A stretch of 64,000 nucleotides of DNA, taken from Sphingomonas aracearum (GTDB lineage Bacteria > Pseudomonadota > Alphaproteobacteria > Sphingomonadales > Sphingomonadaceae). The stretch is from assembly GCF_003345355.1 (NCBI RefSeq), contig NZ_QQNB01000001.1, positions 744,001 through 808,000 of the forward strand. Reading direction: 5' to 3'. Under the pieces are notes generated by a model. It was not told the origin of the DNA and did not search any database. It saw only the letters and a program-made list of their open reading frames with translations. This document shows, one piece after another, positions 6,988 through 13,503 of this stretch; the stretch's first letter is position 1, and each line of letters begins with the position of its first letter. The translations under genes were made by a program, and so were the position numbers.

Positions 6988-7391
6988 TCGCCTACAGCAC
7001 CGTGCGGAACGTCCGCGACAATCGCCCCGTCACGGACGCCTTGCCCTCGTGGCAGTCGTTCGCCGACTACCTCGAAGGCGAGTCCAAGCGCCCCGGCATC
7101 GACAAGGCCAAGGCGAGCACCGGGGCACAGGGCACCCGCATGTTCCCGTTCCTCGTGCGCACCGGCACGCGAGCGCTGCTCAAGGGCTACGCCATCACCG
7201 CCGACGATCTCGCCACCATCGGGCGGCAGTTCGCGTCCAGCATCGGGCGGGACACCAGTGACGTGGATCACGATGCGGAGAACGCCCACCGGGCGGCGGT
7301 GGCGCGCTACGCCGAAGTGAAGGCGACGCGGGTGGAGAAGCTGGACCCGCTCGCGGCCAAGTTCGCCAAGTGGAAGAACCGCGATTCTTGA
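6984..7391 (+). CDS. Hypothetical protein coupled to helicase
   Basis: A 135-aa protein translated from an ATGA overlap with the helicase. It is basic at the end (VEKLDPLAAKFAKWKNRDS) and contains GTRALLKGYAITADDLATIGRQFASSIGRD. No domain recognised; a helicase partner such as a loader or single-strand-binding factor is possible from position only. Confidence 0.6.
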   Translation: MIAYSTVRNVRDNRPVTDALPSWQSFADYLEGESKRPGIDKAKASTGAQGTRMFPFLVRTGTRALLKGYAITADDLATIGRQFASSIGRDTSDVDHDAENAHRAAVARYAEVKATRVEKLDPLAAKFAKWKNRDS

Positions 7392-7464
7392 GCCTTATTC
7401 GGCGATTTTTTTGGCCGTGGGCTTAAATACTTTCGACAAATAACTTCAACAACCAAGGATACAC

Positions 7465-7656
7465 ATGGAACCTATCACTCTCGTCGCGCTGCTCGGCATC
7501 GCCTCTACTTTCACGATGTTCGCGGCACTCGTTCGCCAGACCATCCGCGCCGAACGCGCGGAACGTCGCCTCGAAATCGCTTATGCGGTCGCCGTCACCT
7601 TCAAGGGACAGCGCACCGCCGACGCCATCTTCCGCGAGGAGGACGCCTCGTGCTGA
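7465..7656 (+). CDS. Small single-pass membrane protein
   Basis: A 63-aa protein with one N-terminal transmembrane helix (ITLVALLGIASTFTMFAALV) and a charged cytoplasmic tail (RAERAERRLEIAY). A good Shine-Dalgarno AAGGA precedes the ATG. A weaker TTAAATA motif lies at 7423-7429. It begins a chain of four overlapping small genes. Confidence 0.6.
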   Translation: MEPITLVALLGIASTFTMFAALVRQTIRAERAERRLEIAYAVAVTFKGQRTADAIFREEDASC

Positions 7657-7964
7657 CCCTCAAAGACGCACAGCGCCGCCTCCGTCTCGTGGATCGCGCG
7701 GTGAAGCGCGGACAGGGCAAGCTCCCGGCATCGTCGGCGCTGCCCCACTCGGTGGCGCTTGGTGTCCACATGGTGGGCATCGAAAAGCTCGAAGGTGACC
7801 GCTACAAGCCAAACCTCTCCTATCCGCTGTTCCTCGTGGTCGAGCGCAACATCGAAGGGCCGCACGAGATTTGGTTCGATCAGGACGGCAACGCCAGCAT
7901 CAGCTTCGCCACCGACGATGACGCAACGGTGTTCAAGCTCGCCATGGACGTAGCGTCGTCATGA
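7650..7964 (+). CDS. Small hypothetical protein
   Basis: A 104-aa protein from GTG 7650, overlapping the end of the upstream gene by 7 bp. It has a basic helical N-terminus (LKDAQRRLRLVDRAVKRGQGK) and then a beta-rich portion (YPLFLVVERNIEGPHEIWFD). Family unknown. It overlaps the next gene by 4 bp. Confidence 0.6.
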   Translation: MLTLKDAQRRLRLVDRAVKRGQGKLPASSALPHSVALGVHMVGIEKLEGDRYKPNLSYPLFLVVERNIEGPHEIWFDQDGNASISFATDDDATVFKLAMDVASS

Positions 7965-8296
7965 TACCTGAAAGCACGAACTTCGACCTTGAGGGCATCG
8001 GCCTCACGCTGGACGATCTCGATCTCGCCGACGATGATCTCCCGCCGCTCCCGCTCGATCGGCCACGCTACCAGCCGAAGGGCTGGTGGACGCCGACGCC
8101 GTTGGAGGATTTCCACCTCGATCTTCCCGACTTCGCCGATGGTGCGGAGCGGACCCGCTACATGGTCACGCAGATGGCGCGGGCAGTAACCGCCGACGAT
8201 GACGCGCCGGTTCACCCCTATGCGGGACGGCTGGTGAGCCTGAACGAGCTTCTGGACGCCTTGGAGGCACCCACCATTCGGCTGCTGAATGAATGA
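7961..8296 (+). CDS. Small acidic hypothetical protein
   Basis: A 111-aa strongly acidic protein (LTLDDLDLADDDLPPLPLD, then LEDFHLDLPDFADGAE). Encoded next to the gp55-like sigma gene, on the opposite strand. Its size and charge recall late-transcription co-activators such as T4 gp33 (112 aa), but I see no shared motif, so that is only a suggestion. Confidence 0.55.
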   Translation: MIPESTNFDLEGIGLTLDDLDLADDDLPPLPLDRPRYQPKGWWTPTPLEDFHLDLPDFADGAERTRYMVTQMARAVTADDDAPVHPYAGRLVSLNELLDALEAPTIRLLNE

Positions 8297-8513
8297 GGTG
8301 ACGATCGCCCGCCGACCCTTGGTCCACGAAGTCTGCATCCTTGTGGCCGGGGCTCGCCGGGGCTTGTTCATCCCTTTCGAGGTGCTGGACTGGTTGCAGA
8401 CCGAAGAGATCGGCTGGACGGTGAAGGGTGATCACGAGCGGATCACCTTCACTATCCCGGACGAGACGGAGCGGATGCTGTTCACGCTGCGATTTGCGCA
8501 CCTTCGGGCCTGA
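8289..8513 (+). CDS. Small hypothetical protein
   Basis: A 74-aa protein, MNEVTIARRPLVHEVCILVAG to LRFAHLRA, overlapping the gene before it by 8 bp and converging with the sigma gene (32-bp overlap of the 3' ends). Predicted compact alpha/beta fold; no family recognised. Confidence 0.55.
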   Translation: MNEVTIARRPLVHEVCILVAGARRGLFIPFEVLDWLQTEEIGWTVKGDHERITFTIPDETERMLFTLRFAHLRA

Positions 8514-9219
8514 TCTTCTTCGGACGGCCACGCTTGCCGGGAGTGGGCTTCGGATCGGCCAACTGGCGGGTGATGGAGGGCGTCTTGCCCATCATGAACA
8601 GAAGATCGTCCCGGATATCCCGCTCGCGGGTTTCCTTCTCGTGGTGTCGCAACACCTCGTTGTAGATGGTGGTGGTGTAGAAGCTGAACGGATTGTTCCC
8701 CTTGGCTTCATGGAAGCGGAGCGCGACCTTCACGAGGTGGGCGAGTGCGTCTCCGGCCATTTCGTCGCGGTAGCTGTAGCCGCGCCAGTTGAATTTCAGC
8801 GTGTATTTCTCGGAAATCATCAGCAGAGCCATGCCGAGACGATCGGTGAGCCGCCCGTGATCGGCGGAGAAGTGACCGGTGGCGAGATCGCCCTTCCAAT
8901 GCGAGCGCCCGACTTCGACAAGCTCGCCATCGCGGACGTGGAATTGGCGGAAGGGCGGGAAGTTGATTGGGGCCTTGCCTCGTGCGCCGTGGTCGCGGGA
9001 GCGGTTGGTGATGGTGGACGCTGGAATGTGGCTGAACGTGTAAACCCGGACGATCTCGCCCTCTTGGAACGGATCACACCCTTCCCTGTGAGGTCCGTAG
9101 AGGCTGTTTGTGTATCGGGTTGGTGTGGCGAAGTCCGGGCTGGCAAACCAGCAATAGCTGTTCTTGGACTTGGCGATTTCGGCGAGTAGGTTCTTGTTGC
9201 TCAAGTAATGTGTGGACAT
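8482..9219 (-). CDS. T4 gp55-like late sigma factor
   Basis: A 245-aa protein that aligns by eye with bacteriophage T4 gp55, the sigma factor for late promoters. The N-terminus HYLSNKNLLAEI matches YVNNKELLQAI. The core DRLGMALLMISEKY matches DTIGLAIMLIAEGL. KFNWRGYSYRDEMAGDAL matches RFNFSGY...QEMIADGI. NNPFSFYTTTIYNEVLRHHE matches [20 protein letters not shown]. These form the sigma region 2-like core that reads the -10 element. The T4 C-terminal sliding-clamp-binding peptide is absent; instead the end is GKRGRPKKIRP, an AT-hook-like basic motif. The ATG at 9219 was chosen over TTG 9228. No classical sigma70 region 4 is present. Confidence 0.87.
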   Translation of the reverse strand: MSTHYLSNKNLLAEIAKSKNSYCWFASPDFATPTRYTNSLYGPHREGCDPFQEGEIVRVYTFSHIPASTITNRSRDHGARGKAPINFPPFRQFHVRDGELVEVGRSHWKGDLATGHFSADHGRLTDRLGMALLMISEKYTLKFNWRGYSYRDEMAGDALAHLVKVALRFHEAKGNNPFSFYTTTIYNEVLRHHEKETRERDIRDDLLFMMGKTPSITRQLADPKPTPGKRGRPKKIRPEGAQIAA

Positions 9220-9227
9220 AATCCACA
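9211..9227 (-). promoter_or_regulatory. Palindrome around the sigma gene start codon
   Basis: TGTGGA-TTATG-TCCACA on the minus strand is a perfect 6-bp inverted repeat with the ATG start in its loop. It could be an operator or an mRNA hairpin that limits translation of the sigma factor. No Shine-Dalgarno precedes this start. Confidence 0.5.
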
Positions 9228-9264
9228 ATAATTCATCGCCGTGCTGCGCTCATTATTCTTGAAG

Positions 9265-9271
9265 CTAAATA
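9265..9271 (+). promoter_or_regulatory. T4-type late promoter motif CTAAATA
   Basis: CTAAATA followed by TGGTGC. No start codon at the 4-5-nt position. A strong terminator begins about 50 bp downstream, so this promoter should give a short RNA. It lies exactly 100 bp before the next CTAAATA. Confidence 0.6.
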
Positions 9272-9276
9272 TGGTG

Positions 9277-9363
9277 CTTGTGAGTAGGATCACGAGCTTG
9301 CCGACACGATCGGCTGTGGACAGGGATCGAGAGTAGAGCGTCCGCTCCTCTCGATCCCATTTT
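9277..9363 (+). ncRNA. Candidate small RNA from a late promoter
   Basis: About 85 nt between CTAAATA (9265-9271) and the hairpin terminator at 9323-9363. There is no open frame worth calling apart from a 21-codon one starting inside the promoter. It sits divergently next to the sigma gene, so it may regulate it. Evidence is arrangement only. Confidence 0.4.
9323..9363 (+). terminator. Strong hairpin terminator
   Basis: GGGATCGAGAG (9323-9333) pairs with CTCTCGATCCC (9348-9358); an inner stem GAGCG/CGCTC lengthens it. ATTTT follows on the + strand. It lies immediately before the endolysin's late promoter and so isolates that gene from upstream transcription. Confidence 0.78.
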
Positions 9364-9364
9364 C

Positions 9365-9371
9365 CTAAATA
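9365..9371 (+). promoter_or_regulatory. T4-type late promoter motif CTAAATA of endolysin gene
   Basis: CTAAATA-GGCG-ATG: the motif ends 4 nt before the endolysin start. AGG is only 2 nt from the ATG, too close for a normal ribosome site, so a leaderless mRNA is expected. Confidence 0.72.
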
Positions 9372-9375
9372 GGCG

Positions 9376-9867
9376 ATGAAATGGTTTGATATCGCCACCT
9401 CACTGATCGGCACCCGCGAAATCGTTGGGCCGAAGCACAACCCCACCATCCTCGCATGGGCAAAGAGGCTCGGGTCCAAAATCTTGGGCATCAACGTGGT
9501 GGACGACGAAACCGCGTGGTGCGGACTGTTCGTCGCCCACTGCATCGCCGAAGCCGGGATCGCGCCTGCTCCGATCGCTGTGCGGGCAAGCTCGTGGGCG
9601 ACATGGGGCTCCAACCTTCGCGCCGATCGCCTCGCACCCGGTGCGATCTTGGTATTCCAGCGCGCCGGAGGCGGACACGTAGCGTTCTACGTCGGAGAAG
9701 ATGCGACCACCTACCACGTCCTTGGTGGCAACCAGTCCAACGCCGTGAGCATCACCCGGATCGAGAAAGCGCGCTGCGTGGCTCGCCGTTGGCCTACTGG
9801 CGTGCCGGTTTCCGGTGCCCCGGTGTGGGTGAACGGCAGGGGCACGATCTCGAAGAACGAGGCGTGA
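9376..9867 (+). CDS. Endolysin, NlpC/P60- or CHAP-like amidase (TIGR02594 type)
   Basis: A 163-aa peptidoglycan hydrolase. It has the Cys-containing motif DDETAWCGLFVAHCIAEAGI (catalytic Cys at about residue 56), then GAILVFQRAGGGHVAFYVGED with the His, and VLGGNQSNAVSI. This order is that of the TIGR02594 family of phage lysins. No signal peptide, so release would need a holin; the small membrane proteins at 12257-12763 are candidates. Expression from a dedicated late promoter suits a lysis gene. Confidence 0.85.
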   Translation: MKWFDIATSLIGTREIVGPKHNPTILAWAKRLGSKILGINVVDDETAWCGLFVAHCIAEAGIAPAPIAVRASSWATWGSNLRADRLAPGAILVFQRAGGGHVAFYVGEDATTYHVLGGNQSNAVSITRIEKARCVARRWPTGVPVSGAPVWVNGRGTISKNEA

Positions 9868-9930
9868 ACTCTCGCTTGGTCGGATCGCCCAGCGCTTCTA
9901 TGTTCGTCTCGAATGAGAGGAGCAAAGCCG

Positions 9931-10800
9931 TTGAGTTTGGTGGAGGAGATACAGGCAGGCGCACTCAACCGCGATGTGCCCGTGGCGGACTTACTGCGAC
10001 GGGTTAAGCTCGCGGCAGCGAAGCTGAAGCTGACTGAAACGCTCGATTGGGTGGACAGTGAGCTAAACGGGTATGGCGGTGAGGATAAAGACCTTCCCGA
10101 ATATCGGGTCGCGGCTGGTAGTCTCTACGTCACCACCTTCCACCACGGCACCCGACCCGCGACTGGCGATCCCCACTCAATCGCAATGTTGTCGATGAGC
10201 TTCTTTCGCGAGCCTGTCGCCAGCCTCGAAGCCCTGCTTACTTCGCAACCCGGCACCATCACGATGCCAATCAACCCGGACCTTGCTCGCGCGATCAAGA
10301 ACCACGGACATAACGCGAGCTACGCTGTTCATTTCAGCAAGAACGTGCTCGTCAGTATCGTAGATACCGTGCGCAACCTCATTCTGGATTGGGCAATCAA
10401 CCTTGAGAATGAAGGCATCCTTGGCGAGGGAGTAAGTTTCACCGTGGACGAGAAGCAGAAGGCGGCGCAAAGCGCTCCCAATATTCAAATTAATAACTAC
10501 GGGCACTATCACCAAGGCGACACTCACGGTCACCAGAACCGAACCACTATCGGGGGCGTAGACGCCTCCACCAACTCGCTCACGATTGACGTATTCGAAC
10601 AGCTTCAATCAGCCGTCACGAACAACATCGACAACGCGGCTGATCGAGACGCGCTGCTTGAGCTAATCAAGCAGATGGACGAGAAGAAAGGCACGGGAGG
10701 CTTCAAGGAAGTCTACACTAACTTCCTCGTGTCCGCCGCCAACCACATGACGGTCATCGCTCCGTTCCTTCCTGCCCTCGCATCCTACCTACCGGGCTAA
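9931..10800 (+). CDS. AbiTii-like abortive-infection protein
   Basis: A 289-aa protein with the N-terminal AbiTii signature: SLVEEIQAGALNRDVPVADLLRRVKLAAAKLKLTET (first 40 residues, given here in part), then WVDSELNGYG. The middle contains NIQINNYGHYHQGDTHGH, a His-rich linker before a helical C-terminal domain. AbiTii proteins are linked to phage exclusion; the mechanism is not established. TTG 9931 was preferred because AGGAG lies 8 nt upstream; an ATG at 9913 is in frame. No late motif is present, so it may be expressed in the integrated state as a host defence. Confidence 0.72.
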   Translation: MSLVEEIQAGALNRDVPVADLLRRVKLAAAKLKLTETLDWVDSELNGYGGEDKDLPEYRVAAGSLYVTTFHHGTRPATGDPHSIAMLSMSFFREPVASLEALLTSQPGTITMPINPDLARAIKNHGHNASYAVHFSKNVLVSIVDTVRNLILDWAINLENEGILGEGVSFTVDEKQKAAQSAPNIQINNYGHYHQGDTHGHQNRTTIGGVDASTNSLTIDVFEQLQSAVTNNIDNAADRDALLELIKQMDEKKGTGGFKEVYTNFLVSAANHMTVIAPFLPALASYLPG

Positions 10801-11126
10801 CCCATCTTCCGGTTCCGGTATGCCACGAAGTCGATCGGCGCGGGAGCCTTCGGCAACGCTGATCGGGTAAACCGTGGCCGGGGCGGTGGCGGATCGTCGT
10901 CGTGGGGCGGCGGGCTCACCAGCCATGCGACACGCGGGTTCCTCTCGCCGCACGAGCATTTTAGATGGCGAGCGAAGCGCGGCCACGATCGATCCCAACC
11001 CTTCTTGCTCCAATAGCGATCAAGCTCATGGGGCGACCACAGGGCGACGTTCCCGCAAACGCATGTCGTCTGCACGGTGCCGCCAGCCCTTGCGGCCTCC
11101 GCCAAGTCCCGGATCGCCTGAACCAC
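10797..11126 (-). CDS. Small zinc-ribbon-like protein
   Basis: A 109-aa protein with paired Cys motifs CVCG and CSCG about 45 residues apart (TTCVCGNVALW...RHLKCSCGERNPRV), a likely zinc-binding treble-clef or ribbon. The Pro-rich C-terminus (PPPHDDDPPPPRPR) ends VAYRNRKMG. Proteins of this kind are common on alphaproteobacterial plasmids and prophages with unknown role. GTG start at 11126, 4 bp after the gene before it. Confidence 0.6.
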   Translation of the reverse strand: MVQAIRDLAEAARAGGTVQTTCVCGNVALWSPHELDRYWSKKGWDRSWPRFARHLKCSCGERNPRVAWLVSPPPHDDDPPPPRPRFTRSALPKAPAPIDFVAYRNRKMG

Positions 11127-11129
11127 GGG

Positions 11130-11318
11130 TCAAAGCGGGAGCGGAAGCTGTGCCGCCATATCGGCGCGAGAGGGCTGGTAGAGGGCACTGTAGACGTGCT
11201 GCGCCATCTCGCGGCGGGCGTCCTCGCGAAGGCGCTCCTGTGGCACAGTGAGGGCAACGAGCGCCCACGAAGGCGCGGTGCTGATCGCGTCGGCGATCAC
11301 GTCGGGTGTGATGATCAT
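11130..11318 (-). CDS. Small DUF6771-like protein
   Basis: A 62-aa protein, MIITPDVIADAISTAPSWALVALTVPQERLREDARREMA. The pattern of short helix, APxWxxVxLT and then a helix matches small sphingomonad accessory proteins of the DUF6771 kind. GGAG lies 9 nt before the ATG at 11318. Cotranscribed with the zinc-ribbon gene. Confidence 0.5.
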   Translation of the reverse strand: MIITPDVIADAISTAPSWALVALTVPQERLREDARREMAQHVYSALYQPSRADMAAQLPLPL

Positions 11319-11516
11319 GGCTCGAATCTCCTGTCCTACAGCGTAGAACATATGCAGAACACCGCTCAACCCGATTTCGTTGCCCGGAGCGATTCGATGG
11401 CGTTGGTTAACAAAAAACCCGCGTTTATGATTCGGAAACAGCACCGGCCTTATGGTCGTTTCAGAGAAGGCGCTGCTTCACGACAAACCGGAGCGCGGCG
11501 CATCGAGGCACGAACT

Positions 11517-11756
11517 ATGGATGATCCGACCACGGAACAGGTGCGCCTGTTCTTGGCCGCTGGACAGTCGCGATCCGCGCTGACGGTGGCAATTATAAGC
11601 CGCCTACCCCTTCGCTACATCGTGGCGGTGATCCTCGCGATCATGGGCGTTGCCCACGTGGCGGAGCCGATCGGCACTGCCCTGACACATGAGGCTGCGA
11701 AGGTGGAAGTGCGAACCTCGTCTGCGGATCAAGTAGCCAAGCTCGCAAAGAAATAG
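11517..11756 (+). CDS. Small membrane protein
   Basis: A 79-aa protein with one transmembrane helix (RYIVAVILAIMGVAHVAEPIG). ATG 11517 has GAGG 8 nt upstream. Unknown role; holin or superinfection-exclusion function is possible given size and topology. A GC-rich hairpin follows its stop directly. Confidence 0.5.
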   Translation: MDDPTTEQVRLFLAAGQSRSALTVAIISRLPLRYIVAVILAIMGVAHVAEPIGTALTHEAAKVEVRTSSADQVAKLAKK

Positions 11757-12010
11757 GGCGCGCATCCGTCTGGACGCGCGCCCCTGCCGGGTCTAATAGA
11801 CCATCAAACCCGGCGATCCGCTAACAAGGCGGCTTGCCACATGGGTTTCTCGCTTTCTCCTGCCCGTCTACGCCGGGGGCTGCGATGATGAGCCGGATCG
11901 GGTGGCACCCCTTTCCTGCTCGGCTTTACCGGGGCTGGTCATCCAGCCCCGGTATGCGCTCCATAGACTCCGATTCGAACGCAGCGCAACCCCCTTTTGC
12001 AAGTAGAGAA
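11756..12010 (+). other. Hairpin-dense intergenic region, candidate structured RNA
   Basis: No gene is seen here. Several strong stems follow one another: GGGCGCGC/GCGCGCCC (11756-11783), GCCGGGT/ACCCGGC (11786-11814), CCGC/GCGG, and a perfect 10-bp stem ACCGGGGCTG/CAGCCCCGGT (11928-11953), then TGCGCT/AGCGCA. The first may end the upstream gene, though no T-run follows. The dense pairing suggests a structured RNA or a recombination/packaging site. From 12085 to 12250 the sequence becomes AT-rich and low in complexity, without a convincing frame. Confidence 0.4.
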
Positions 12011-12256
12011 CGCGCGCGCGTCAGTTTCTGGCGGCGGATACGTCAATATCCTGTGCAATGTTTGGCTTTTCCGAAGTTAGTTTAACTCAACACATATTCA
12101 GTTGGTTTTTACGTTGGCTTTTTCGACGTTATTTTCGCTTCTAATTTCGACGGCTTTGTTGGCGTTGTCCTGATCGCTTTAAATGCGATCGTTAGTTTGG
12201 CTTTATATATCGCGCTTATTATTCGCGCTAAATGCGGCCACTTTTTCGGTATCGCC

Positions 12257-12592
12257 TTAAATCGCGTGCATCGCTTTCGCGAATGCGATGATGCCGCCAA
12301 CGAGTGCGACAAGCTGTCCGCCGAATATCCATTGCACAACCTTCACGGTCGTATCGACCCTATCGCGTGCTCGTTCGAGGTCGTTCACGCGGGTGATCAA
12401 TGCGTTGTGCTGGCCGATATAGAGCGGACGATCCGCAAGGGTGGACTCGATCTCACCAACGCGACGCTCAAGCGCGTCTGCTCGCCGGTCATAGGCGTCG
12501 AAGCGCTTATTCATGGTGTCGAACCCGTCCGACACCCGTTGGTCGAGACGGATGAGAAGGTCGCGCCAGTCCTGCGGAACGCTATCCGGCAC
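12257..12592 (-). CDS. Coiled-coil membrane protein, XhlA/DUF1515-like lysis protein
   Basis: A 111-aa protein: heptad-rich helix (LDQRVSDGFDTMNKRFDAYDRRADALERRVGEIE), then a C-terminal transmembrane helix (VVQWIFGGQLVALVGGIIAF). This is the architecture of XhlA-type haemolysin/lysis accessory proteins found beside holins. GTG 12592 directly follows the TAA of the upstream gene. Last gene of the late tail/lysis operon. Confidence 0.62.
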   Translation of the reverse strand: MPDSVPQDWRDLLIRLDQRVSDGFDTMNKRFDAYDRRADALERRVGEIESTLADRPLYIGQHNALITRVNDLERARDRVDTTVKVVQWIFGGQLVALVGGIIAFAKAMHAI

Positions 12593-12763
12593 TTACTGCT
12601 TCACCAAGGCGTCGAAGATCGCGACCACGATTCCGGCACCGGAAGCGCCAATGCCCGTCTGGATGAGCCGAGTGAGGATCACCGACTGCACAGCCGGAAC
12701 GGACCAAATGATCTTGGCATAGTGGGCGACGGTCTGAAGACCCTTCTTCACCTTACTCGTCAT
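12593..12763 (-). CDS. Small holin-like protein
   Basis: A 56-aa protein, MTSKVKKGLQTVAHYAKIIWSVPAVQSVILTRLIQ (first part), with a hydrophobic second half (TGIGASGAGIVVAIFDALV). ATG 12763 overlaps the preceding gene by 11 bp. Size, basic start and hydrophobic end suit a holin, and it is followed by the XhlA-like gene. Confidence 0.55.
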   Translation of the reverse strand: MTSKVKKGLQTVAHYAKIIWSVPAVQSVILTRLIQTGIGASGAGIVVAIFDALVKQ

Positions 12764-13067
12764 CGCCAGCCTCCTCCGGGTCGGGCGAGCCGATGGTCCC
12801 GATGTTCGCGGCCTGTGCGAGGCGCGGCATGATCTCGTGGAGGGCGTTCAGGTGAACGGAGAAGTTGCCGTTGTCCGAATAGGTCGAACGCAGGGTGGCG
12901 AGATCGGCGTAGACGCGGCGGAACGAGGGGCTGTTCACGAGGCCGGTGACGGGCGCGAGAAGCGCGAGACGAGCGGCTTCAGCCTGTGCCCGCTCCTGCT
13001 CCATCGCCGCTGCCGCGATGGCACGAGCTTCTTCAATCTGCGCCGGGGTGAGGTTGCTGATATCCAT
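12753..13067 (-). CDS. Hypothetical late protein
   Basis: A 104-aa protein, MDISNLTPAQIEEARAIAAA to DPEEAGDDE: a long Ala/Glu-rich helix and then an acidic tail. ATG 13067 is five bases after CTAAATA and has no Shine-Dalgarno, so it is probably read from a leaderless late mRNA. It lies between tail and lysis genes; a structural or chaperone role is likely but not shown. Confidence 0.62.
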   Translation of the reverse strand: MDISNLTPAQIEEARAIAAAAMEQERAQAEAARLALLAPVTGLVNSPSFRRVYADLATLRSTYSDNGNFSVHLNALHEIMPRLAQAANIGTIGSPDPEEAGDDE

Positions 13068-13072
13068 GTCGT

Positions 13073-13079
13073 TATTTAG
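13073..13079 (-). promoter_or_regulatory. T4-type late promoter motif CTAAATA
   Basis: Minus-strand CTAAATA-ACGAC-ATG, 5 nt from the start at 13067. The motif overlaps the stop codon of the upstream gene. Confidence 0.72.
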
Positions 13080-13492
13080 TCGAATGCGGGCGTTGGGGCC
13101 TCCGGCCACGCCCACGTCGTGGGATCGGCGCAATCGACCGTCATCCGGTTCAGGACGGCGAGATAGGCCATGAACTCGACACGGGACGCCTCACTCAAGG
13201 GCGTGTCGTTGGCGACGGTCCAGCGCCACGTCTCAAGCAGGCGAAGGCGTTCCGCCTTTAGGAAGATACCAAGGTCGCTGTTCCAGTCGGAGGCCGGGAG
13301 CTTCGCGGCGGCTTCTGCCGCTGCCTCACGATCGCGGCGGGCGGACTGGATACACAGACCGCAAATCCACCCTTCCGGCTCACCCTTGGCCGGGTCGCCG
13401 CGATAAAGCGCCCAAACGGGCGTTTTCTTCCCACACCCGTAGCATTCCAGCGGGGCGGCACCGTGCCCCAATTCGTCCTGATAACTGATCAT
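13076..13492 (-). CDS. Tail-fibre assembly chaperone-like protein with zinc-binding N-terminus
   Basis: A 138-aa protein. The first part has CYGCGKK and CGLC, a zinc-binding pair. The second part, RLRLLETWRWTVANDTPL then VEFMAYLAVLNRMT and WAWPEAPTP, has the order of W, PL, Y..L and WP features seen in phage tail-fibre assembly chaperones. It lies directly downstream of the tail protein, the usual place for such a chaperone. The start ATG 13492 is 4 nt after CTAAATA. Confidence 0.55.
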   Translation of the reverse strand: MISYQDELGHGAAPLECYGCGKKTPVWALYRGDPAKGEPEGWICGLCIQSARRDREAAAEAAAKLPASDWNSDLGIFLKAERLRLLETWRWTVANDTPLSEASRVEFMAYLAVLNRMTVDCADPTTWAWPEAPTPAFD

Positions 13493-13496
13493 CGGG

Positions 13497-13503
13497 TATT
13501 TAG
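13497..13503 (-). promoter_or_regulatory. T4-type late promoter motif CTAAATA
   Basis: Minus-strand CTAAATA-CCCG-ATG, 4 nt from the start at 13492, with no Shine-Dalgarno. The hairpin at 13503-13535 abuts it upstream. Confidence 0.74.

Noticed and set aside
7423..7429. TTAAATA as another late promoter
   Set aside because: It lacks the C/A at the second position of the motif and lies 36 nt before a gene with a normal Shine-Dalgarno, so it is left as a weak candidate only.
11940..12000. tRNA-like T-loop (TTCGAAT) on the minus strand near 11970
   Set aside because: The T-stem has a mismatch, and no matching acceptor stem or anticodon arm could be placed within 76 nt.
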